In this document: positions 59,139-64,000 of the stretch, piece by piece
Numbering within the stretch: the stretch's first letter is position 1
Layout of the letters: every line of letters begins with the position of its first letter
Assembly (NCBI GenBank): GCA_023627715.1
Contig: JAMAHW010000011.1
Location: forward strand, 186,001 to 250,000
DNA from: Periconia sp. R9002
Lineage: Eukaryota; Ascomycota; Dothideomycetes; Pleosporales; Periconiaceae
DNA length: 64,000 nucleotides
Reading direction: 5' to 3'
The notes under the pieces: generated by a model
Seen by the model: only the letters and a program-made list of their open reading frames with translations
What the model was told of the DNA's origin: nothing
Database searches by the model: none
Program-made: the position numbers and the translations under genes

Positions 59139-59298
59139 TTTCCCCATGGCATTCTGTTTGCTTCCAGACCGGACTCCGGGATGTTGCTGATGGACCAATA
59201 CAAGGACAACCGACTCGGATGTTACGCAGCCACCTCGATGCAGTTACTATATTTCCTCTTCTCCGGTAAGCAACTCTCTTGGCTTCTTTTCTTCTTTT

Positions 59299-59389
59299 GG
59301 ACAATGATGAGACGCAATCGAGTGGCTCTCGCAAACGCGATGAACCCCTTTGCAACAATAGATCAATATGTAGTACCTGCACTGAGTCC
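59299..59389 (+). ncRNA. box C/D snoRNA 6 (family A, copy 4)
   Basis: Box C 59304-59310, box D 59382-59385, stem GGAC/GTCC. This is the shortest member, with a unique guide (ATATGTAGTACCTGCA) before D. Confidence 0.82.
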
Positions 59390-59537
59390 CTTTCTACGAC
59401 ATGCTGTTTGTTTCGAACGGGAGCTCGAGATATTGCTAACGCGAGAGAGTAAGGAAATTTTCTGCCGATTCGATGCGGCCACTGTTTCCTCCTTCTTCGT
59501 TTGGTAAGGATGCTCCCTCTCTTATGTTTTTTTCCTA

Positions 59538-59664
59538 GGACGATGATGAGACGCAATCGAGTGGCTCTCGCAAACGCGTTGAACCCCGTTGCAAGCTAGC
59601 TCACCCAAGTTCCGCCCGTAGTATCTGTCCATGCACATTGTATATAGCTTTGAGCACTGAGTCC
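59538..59664 (+). ncRNA. box C/D snoRNA 7 (family A, copy 5)
   Basis: Box C ATGATGA 59543-59549, box D 59657-59660, stem GGAC/GTCC. The guide region matches copy 1, so these two probably share a target. Confidence 0.82.
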
Positions 59665-59811
59665 CTTTCTACAACATTTTGTTTGCCTCGAATGGGAGCC
59701 CGAAATATTGCTGACGCGAAAGAGTTAGAAAACCTTCCACCGATTCGATGCTGCCAATATCTCTTTCTTCTTCTTTTGGTAAGGACACTTCATTTCTCTT
59801 GTTATTTCCTA

Positions 59812-59931
59812 GGACGAGGATGATACGCAAAGGCGTGGCTCTCGCAAATGTGATGAACCCCTTTGCAATCTTGCTCAGGAAGTGTAGTATTGCCACTTTA
59901 CGTGGAGTGAAAGCTCCTGAGCTCTGAGTCC
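59812..59931 (+). ncRNA. box C/D snoRNA 8 (family A, copy 6)
   Basis: Box C variant AGGATGA 59817-59823, box D 59924-59927, stem GGAC/GTCC, in the intron 59779-59996. The guide GAAAGCTCCTGAGCT resembles copy 3. The degenerate box C may weaken expression. Confidence 0.72.
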
Positions 59932-60106
59932 TTTTCCTTGACGTTTTGTTTCCTTCATACCGGAGCTTGAGATATTGCTGACAAAAGGGACTTCAGCAAA
60001 CTGATATGAAACGCTCTGCCGGTACTCGCTATAATCGGCATTCTTCCAGCTACCAGTTTCGGGCGCGCCCCTTCCTTTCGTAAGTTGTTGAAAACATCCC
60101 TTTCCT

Positions 60107-60248
60107 GAGCAATGATGAAGATGTGGTCGTCGCGCGATAGGTTTGTATTTGCCAGTGTTAGTTTCGTGTAGTGTTTCATGGCAACCGCGACGAACCCTCT
60201 GGGCTTTCCTTCTTTCTTTACCCACCCAGACCCTACAGGTCTGAGCTC
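60107..60248 (+). ncRNA. box C/D snoRNA 9 (family B, copy 1)
   Basis: Box C 60112-60118, box D 60241-60244, stem GAGC/GCTC, in the intron 60080-60260. It is long (142 nt), with conserved GGTCGTCGCGCGATAGG after box C and a pyrimidine-rich tract before D. Confidence 0.8.
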
Positions 60249-60378
60249 AATTGACTCCAGGCGTCGTCCAATTTTGAAGGATCCAATCTGTATCACTGAC
60301 GATGACCCAGGAAAGCGTCCGTTGAAAGTTACTCATCATCATCGCCGGTAAGTTTTTTCGATCTTTCAATCCCCTCCT

Positions 60379-60514
60379 GAGCAGTGATGAAGATGTGGTC
60401 GTCGCGCGATAGGTTTGTATATGCCATGTGTAGTGTTGGTAGTATGGCAATCGCGATGAACCCTCTGGGCTTTCCTTCTTTCTTTACCCACCCAGACCAG
60501 ATAGGTCTGAGCTC
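60379..60514 (+). ncRNA. box C/D snoRNA 10 (family B, copy 2)
   Basis: Box C GTGATGA 60384-60390, box D 60507-60510, stem GAGC/GCTC, in the intron 60348-60546. It is a clear duplicate of the preceding unit, differing mainly in the middle loop and just before D. Confidence 0.8.
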
Positions 60515-60736
60515 AATTTACTCCCGCAAACTTTGTATGTTCCCAGGGTTGAGTTTTTGATACTGACTGTGAGCAATTTTACCGATAGGAACCGATCGCT
60601 GGCCTCGATCATCAGGCAACTTAACTCGGCATCGTTTTTTTTTCGAAGCGTGGCATTTTTCTCGGAAGATTCTCAAGTTGTGGGGGCGTCAGTAAGTATT
60701 TCAGCTTTCGTTGCTTTCGGCCGCCAGCTACCTGCA

Positions 60737-60810
60737 CGCAAATGATGATCAAACGACTCATTCCAACCGGAACCTGTATGATGACCAGCACAATGATGAC
60801 CTGACAAGCG
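60737..60810 (+). ncRNA. box C/D snoRNA 11
   Basis: Box C ATGATGA 60742-60748, internal C' ATGATGA at about 60779-60785, box D 60801-60804, stem CGC/GCG, intron 60692-60872. The first guide contains ACTCATTCCAA, complementary to 11 nt of conserved 18S rRNA (TTGGAATGAGT, recalled). Confidence 0.82.
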
Positions 60811-60943
60811 GATCACCCTCTTCAAACGTTAATTCTCCCGCTATACGATTGGAAACTAACCTGCAATCTCAGGGAACTTGCTCAGAGCCTTTCGAACATG
60901 GTCAGTATATCTTCTCTTGCCAAGGTTTGAATACCACACATAC

Positions 60944-61007
60944 CGCTATGATGATCAAAGATTGTTTCCTTCTGAAAGTTTTGAAGACAAAAACCCGTTC
61001 TGAGAAG
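60944..61007 (+). ncRNA. box C/D snoRNA 12
   Basis: Box C 60948-60954, D' CTGA 60972-60975, box D 61000-61003, intron 60901-61067. Guides are AGATTGTTTCCTT and GACAAAAACCCGTT; target not recognised. Confidence 0.8.
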
Positions 61008-61139
61008 TGGTTTTCCGACATGTCCCCCGGCCCGACATGAATTTTTCGAGGGCTTTGCTAAGCACAGGGCAGGTTGTCAATAGGTGTCTGGTGCCACGAC
61101 AAGGTCAGTACATTTCACATTTTCCTAGAATTACCTCCC

Positions 61140-61200
61140 GCTATGATGACTCAAGAGTATCAATCGGATATATCATGTTGAATAAAACCTCATTCTGAGC
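61140..61200 (+). ncRNA. box C/D snoRNA 13
   Basis: Box C 61143-61149, box D 61195-61198, stem GCT/AGC, intron 61104-61261. Target not recognised. Confidence 0.8.
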
Positions 61201-61326
61201 AATTGAAGCCTTCGAGTCGTATCAATAAACCTCAGTTACGCCATTGCTAATCATTGCATAGAGTCATCAGGCTGATATTTCAGAAAGGTTAGTGGTTTCC
61301 TTTGCCAATCTTGGGGAATACACACT

Positions 61327-61397
61327 GCTATGATGAACCATTCGTTTCAATGGAAGTGTTCTGCCGAACAAAATGTCGATTCCACCTCGGTCTGAGC
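61327..61397 (+). ncRNA. box C/D snoRNA 14
   Basis: Box C 61330-61336, box D 61392-61395, stem GCT/AGC, intron 61288-61458. Target not recognised. Confidence 0.8.
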
Positions 61398-61527
61398 GAT
61401 TGAAGCCTCTGTCTTATGCCGAAAGATCTCTTCTAGATTGTTGCTGATCACTACCTAGAAAGGTCCGGTCGATGTTTTGACTTCATACACCTGGCATATA
61501 CAAAGGTTAGTAGCTTTGCAATTCTGG

Positions 61528-61595
61528 TGTGGCGATGGTAACAATTGATCATCTTCTTCCGAACAACGCTGTGGAAGAAAACTCGTTCTGAGCTG
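61528..61595 (+). ncRNA. box C/D snoRNA 15 (degenerate box C)
   Basis: Box C-like GCGATGG near 61532-61538 (two mismatches), box D 61588-61591, intron 61506-61654. The first guide contains TGATCATCTTC, complementary to the conserved 18S segment GAAGATGATCA (recalled). It is related to the next unit. Confidence 0.65.
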
Positions 61596-61735
61596 TTGAA
61601 GCTTCTGTGTTACGCCGAGAAGCTTATACTAGGTCGTTGTTGATCCTCTCCTAGAAACATTTAATCGATATGACTTGTCAGATCTCGGTTTTCAAAAAGG
61701 TTGGTAGTTTTCCTTCCGATCATAGGAGATACGCA

Positions 61736-61800
61736 CCGCAATGATGATATTAATAATCATCTTTCCGAACAACATTGTTGATAAAACTGCGTCTGAGCGG
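61736..61800 (+). ncRNA. box C/D snoRNA 16
   Basis: Box C 61741-61747, box D 61793-61796, stem CCGC/GCGG, intron 61700-61863. Its internal TTTCCGAACAAC is shared with unit 15. The guide GATAAAACTGCGT lies before D; partial match to the LSU segment CAGTTTTAT (recalled). Confidence 0.82.
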
Positions 61801-61947
61801 CGGACACCTATACCATGATGAGTAATCTTGTCGTAGCAGAGATATTCGCTAACTATGGACTAGGTGCAAGCATCGAGTAACTGGTTTGGGTTTTCTGCCG
61901 CACTGCGAGAAGGTTAGTACGTACTCCTTTTTCCCCGGAAGGTGATA

Positions 61948-62021
61948 CTGCTATGATGACTACTTCGCATGTATCTGAAGACCTTCGTCGATGAAGATGA
62001 TAGTCACCATCTGAACAGCAG
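61948..62021 (+). ncRNA. box C/D snoRNA 17
   Basis: Box C 61953-61959, D' CTGA 61975-61978, box D 62011-62014, five-base stem CTGCT/AGCAG, intron 61913-62079. One of the best-formed units in the array. Confidence 0.87.
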
Positions 62022-62167
62022 TTTCGATTCCTTACCTCGCTTCTCAGCTCTGGTTGTTGCTTCGCTGATAATCTTACAGATCCGGTCGTTCAGCGAGACT
62101 GGGTCTCAGCGTTTATGCAAGGCTAAGTCAGTACTTATTCCTTTCCTTATCTCCCCGGGAGAGACTT

Positions 62168-62238
62168 ACCGCGATGATGATGACAACAAAGTGCTTTTCT
62201 TGAAGCTTCATGAAGAGTCTATAGTCACTCTGAGTGGT
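62168..62238 (+). ncRNA. box C/D snoRNA 18
   Basis: Box C ATGATGA 62174-62180 (an overlapping second copy follows), box D 62230-62233, intron 62127-62297. The first guide CAAAGTGCTTTTC is complementary to 13 nt of the LSU D2-region sequence GAAAAGCACTTTG common in ascomycetes (recalled). Confidence 0.85.
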
Positions 62239-62366
62239 CATTTCTTTTGCTCTCGACACCAATAGACGGTTTCCGTACAACGCTAATGGCACTGCAGGCG
62301 GCACATGCGATTCGACGAGTTTCAAAAAGTCAGTAACTCTTTCTCATGTCGCTTCACACAACCCGA

Positions 62367-62429
62367 TCTATGATGATCCAGCCTTGCCCTCCACCGAGTT
62401 CACACGACGAGAAAACCGCGTTCTGAGAC
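62367..62429 (+). ncRNA. box C/D snoRNA 19
   Basis: Box C 62370-62376, D'-like CCGA, box D 62423-62426, intron 62329-62495. The first guide CTTGCCCTCCA is complementary to conserved 18S TGGAGGGCAAG (recalled), with four further matching bases after one mismatch. Confidence 0.86.
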
Positions 62430-62574
62430 CTGCAAAGTTCTCCCGATACACTGGTGCTCCCTCCGTGGCATTGATACTGACGCAGCTGCTAACAGGTCTT
62501 GTTGCCTGCTCGAAACATCGTGCCTAGACTTGGAAGGTCAGTTCTCCTTTTTCTTTCAACCTTGGAAACAGCAT

Positions 62575-62646
62575 ACCGTCATGATGACTATCCTTCAATT
62601 GTTTTCTTCTTATGAATCGCTGCCGAGAACTTCGTGCTTCTGAGGT
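62575..62646 (+). ncRNA. box C/D snoRNA 20
   Basis: Box C 62581-62587, box D 62640-62643, stem ACC/GGT, intron 62537-62712. AATCGCTGC and the bases after it are shared with unit 21, so the two are paralogues. Confidence 0.82.
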
Positions 62647-62809
62647 CTTCCAATATGCTCTCTCAACGTTCGAAAACATCGTAATTGACGGCACTGACTT
62701 GATTATGGGCAGGATAAGGCTGTTCGCTTAACAAGTTCTTGCCTTCACAAAAAGGTCAGTAACCGTTTTTCCCTTTTTCATTTCCTGGGTAGAGCCCCAC
62801 GTATATGAT

Positions 62810-62866
62810 GGTTTATCTTCTTGGACTTACAAATCGCTGCTGAGCACTTCACTTTCTGAGACTACG
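62810..62866 (+). ncRNA. box C/D snoRNA 21
   Basis: Box C variant ATGATGG 62815-62821, D' CTGA 62840-62843, box D 62856-62859, stem CGTA/TACG, intron 62755-62925. The guide CTTCACTTT directly before D is complementary to LSU AAAGTGAAG (recalled). Confidence 0.8.
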
Positions 62867-62985
62867 CAATTTGCCACCCCATCGTTTGGTTCATTTGGTA
62901 CCTTGTGATACTAACGGACTCGCAGGAACGCCCGGCTCATTCAGTAAGGTCAGTATCTCTTCCGTATCTCGAAGTAATTGCCCAA

Positions 62986-63054
62986 CGCACTGTTATGATG
63001 ATCATATCGCATCCGTCTGACCATCCGATGGCGACAAAACACATTCTGAGAGCG
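62986..63054 (+). ncRNA. box C/D snoRNA 22
   Basis: Box C 62995-63001, D' CTGA 63017-63020, box D 63046-63049, stem CGC/GCG, intron starting 62949. Target not recognised. Confidence 0.84.
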
Positions 63055-63196
63055 TTCTTCCGAAGTCTCTGTGCGCAAAACTCGTTTGGTCAACGGCAAG
63101 CTAAGCACCGTGAAAAGTAGGAGCCATACGAAAAAACACATCGCCTATTACACGCAAAAAATTAGTAAGTGTGCCTGCTTTTTGGAATCCACTCAC

Positions 63197-63266
63197 CACT
63201 ATGATGATGCTTTCTTGTCATGATTGTTCTGATTGTCCATGATGTCAAACGTTTCCATCTGAGTTT
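63197..63266 (+). ncRNA. box C/D snoRNA 23
   Basis: Box C 63201-63207, D' CTGA 63229-63232, C' ATGATGT 63239-63245, box D 63259-63262, intron 63165-63327. All four boxes are close to consensus. Confidence 0.86.
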
Positions 63267-63419
63267 CTTCGATAATTTTCGTACGGTCAAACGGTTTGAC
63301 GAGCAATTACTAAGAACAACGATCTAGGGATTCTAGAATGGTCTGCTGAAGTCTCCCAGAGTCTTAATCCCTACAGCAAGGTCAGTACGCGTGATTTTCT
63401 CATACATGCAGCACGTATC

Positions 63420-63536
63420 TCCCCATGATGTCAAACTCCAAAGTACCCACCTACACTTGGGTGTGATCAGCTCGGCCTTTCCGCCCGTGGGCTGTGGTTG
63501 TGATGATGTGCCTTTGGTTAAAAAGAACCTGAGGGA
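63420..63536 (+). ncRNA. box C/D snoRNA 24 (family C, copy 1)
   Basis: Box C ATGATGT 63425-63431, internal TGATGATGT near 63500, box D 63529-63532, stem TCCCC/GGGGA-like, intron 63381-63601. It is long; CCACCTACACT and GGTTGTGGTTG-like words recur in unit 25. Confidence 0.75.
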
Positions 63537-63691
63537 TTGCCTCGTTCAAAGAGACCGTTCGTATACAAACACCCGGACTTTGCTAACGACTTTGGGAAAA
63601 GGGTCTGAACGGCGCGACTATCCACTTGAATTCGGACACTCTGCAAACGGTCAGTATCTGTTCTCTTTCCTATACCCTTTTCAAACCTATC

Positions 63692-63803
63692 TCCCAATGA
63701 TGTTACCTCTTTAAAGCCCACCTACACTGGGGTATGAGCAACTCCCCGAGCGGTCTGGGTTGTGGTTGTGTTGAAGCATAGTTTCTAAAAAGAATCTGAG
63801 GGA
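63692..63803 (+). ncRNA. box C/D snoRNA 25 (family C, copy 2)
   Basis: Box C ATGATGT 63697-63703, box D 63796-63799, stem TCCC/GGGA, intron 63650-63866. It is a duplicate of unit 24 with diverged guides. Confidence 0.75.
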
Positions 63804-63959
63804 TTTATTCCGCTGAGAATGTTCATCGGTACATGAAGACAAGGGTTTGGCTAACGATGAGAGAAGGTTTGATACCGATGCGACCGTAAGCGCCGAGCAT
63901 TGATGTCCCTATCAAAAAGTTAGTACCTACGTTTTCTTCCAGTCGAGCTTTGGCACTTA

Positions 63960-64000
63960 TCTTCATGATGATACGTTTACACCTGAATCTGGTCATTATG
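63960..64000 (+). ncRNA. box C/D snoRNA 26, cut by the window end
   Basis: Box C ATGATGA 63965-63971 and CTGA 63983-63986, probably D', follow a GTTAGT donor at 63919. The 3' half is outside the window, so the array continues. Confidence 0.7.

Larger units (their letters stand above)
54990..64000 (+). ncRNA. multi-intron non-coding snoRNA host gene, continues past the right edge
   Basis: The stretch lacks any long conserved ORF but is packed with regular GT-AG introns. From 57779 on, each intron holds a single box C/D snoRNA flanked by a short terminal stem, while exons between them are about 30-160 nt, typically about 45 nt in the second half. Donors lie at 57779, 58115, 58499, 58753, 59010, 59266, 59504, 59779, 60080, 60348, 60692, 60901, 61104, 61288, 61506, 61700, 61913, 62127, 62329, 62537, 62755, 62949, 63165, 63381, 63650 and 63919. 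Upstream introns (55256, 55606, 55932, 56834, 57140, 57374) have good donors but no clear C/D unit. This is the layout of GAS5/UHG-type hosts, where the exons are discarded and the introns are the product. Confidence 0.82.

Noticed and set aside
58050..60450. Minus-strand frames of 110-150 codons across the snoRNA array
   Set aside because: They are shadows of the repeated snoRNA units on the opposite strand and share no protein features.
1..64000. CRISPR arrays, bacterial operons or prophage elements
   Set aside because: Spliceosomal introns and fungal gene families throughout; the regular spacing at 57-64 kb is explained by intronic snoRNAs, not CRISPR repeats.

Overview
The window comes from a filamentous ascomycete (Pezizomycotina). 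The signs are short 45-80 nt introns with GTAAGT-like donors and CTAAC/CTGAC branch points, a HET-domain gene, a NACHT-ankyrin STAND gene, a Zn2Cys6 regulator, and many genes recognisable only from other moulds. I cannot fix the class from sequence alone; Leotiomycetes-like is a guess.

Left part (1-24.3 kb) is mostly core genome. In order it holds a damaged membrane-protein gene at the left edge (-), an LSB5-like VHS/GAT protein (-), two conserved fungal proteins of unknown function (+), F-actin capping protein alpha (+), a large NFX1-type zinc-finger SF1 helicase (-), a mitochondrial oxoglutarate/malate-type carrier (-), the SUMO ligase NSE2 (-), a short fungal DUF7730/2EXR-type protein (-) and a small secreted six-cysteine protein (-).

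Central accessory part (25-46 kb). An AT-rich stretch and a cysteine-rich gene remnant precede a group of genes of bacterial flavour: an ETHE1/Blh-type persulfide dioxygenase (-), a CoA-disulfide/persulfide reductase fused to rhodanese (+), a Zn2Cys6 regulator (+), a YeeE/YedE sulfur transporter (-) and a DUF1275 membrane protein (+). This looks like a fungal reactive-sulfur (persulfide/thiosulfate) cluster with its own regulator, resembling bacterial bigR/cst-type operons. A HET gene, a secreted protein of unknown function and a Helo-like/NACHT/ankyrin NLR follow. The NLR has recently duplicated ankyrin repeats and an out-of-frame terminal repeat.

Right part. A small membrane protein, a single-pass signal-anchored protein and a 1,494-residue, seven-exon coiled-coil protein lead to the most striking region. 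From about 55 kb to beyond the right edge lies a non-coding, many-intron host gene. Nearly every intron from 57.8 kb onward carries one box C/D snoRNA. I count 26, the last cut by the window end, at about 200-270 nt spacing. They include six tandem paralogues with a constant 5' half and variable guide before box D, and two further duplicated pairs. Several guides in the other units match conserved rRNA segments that I recall; others have no match I recognise.
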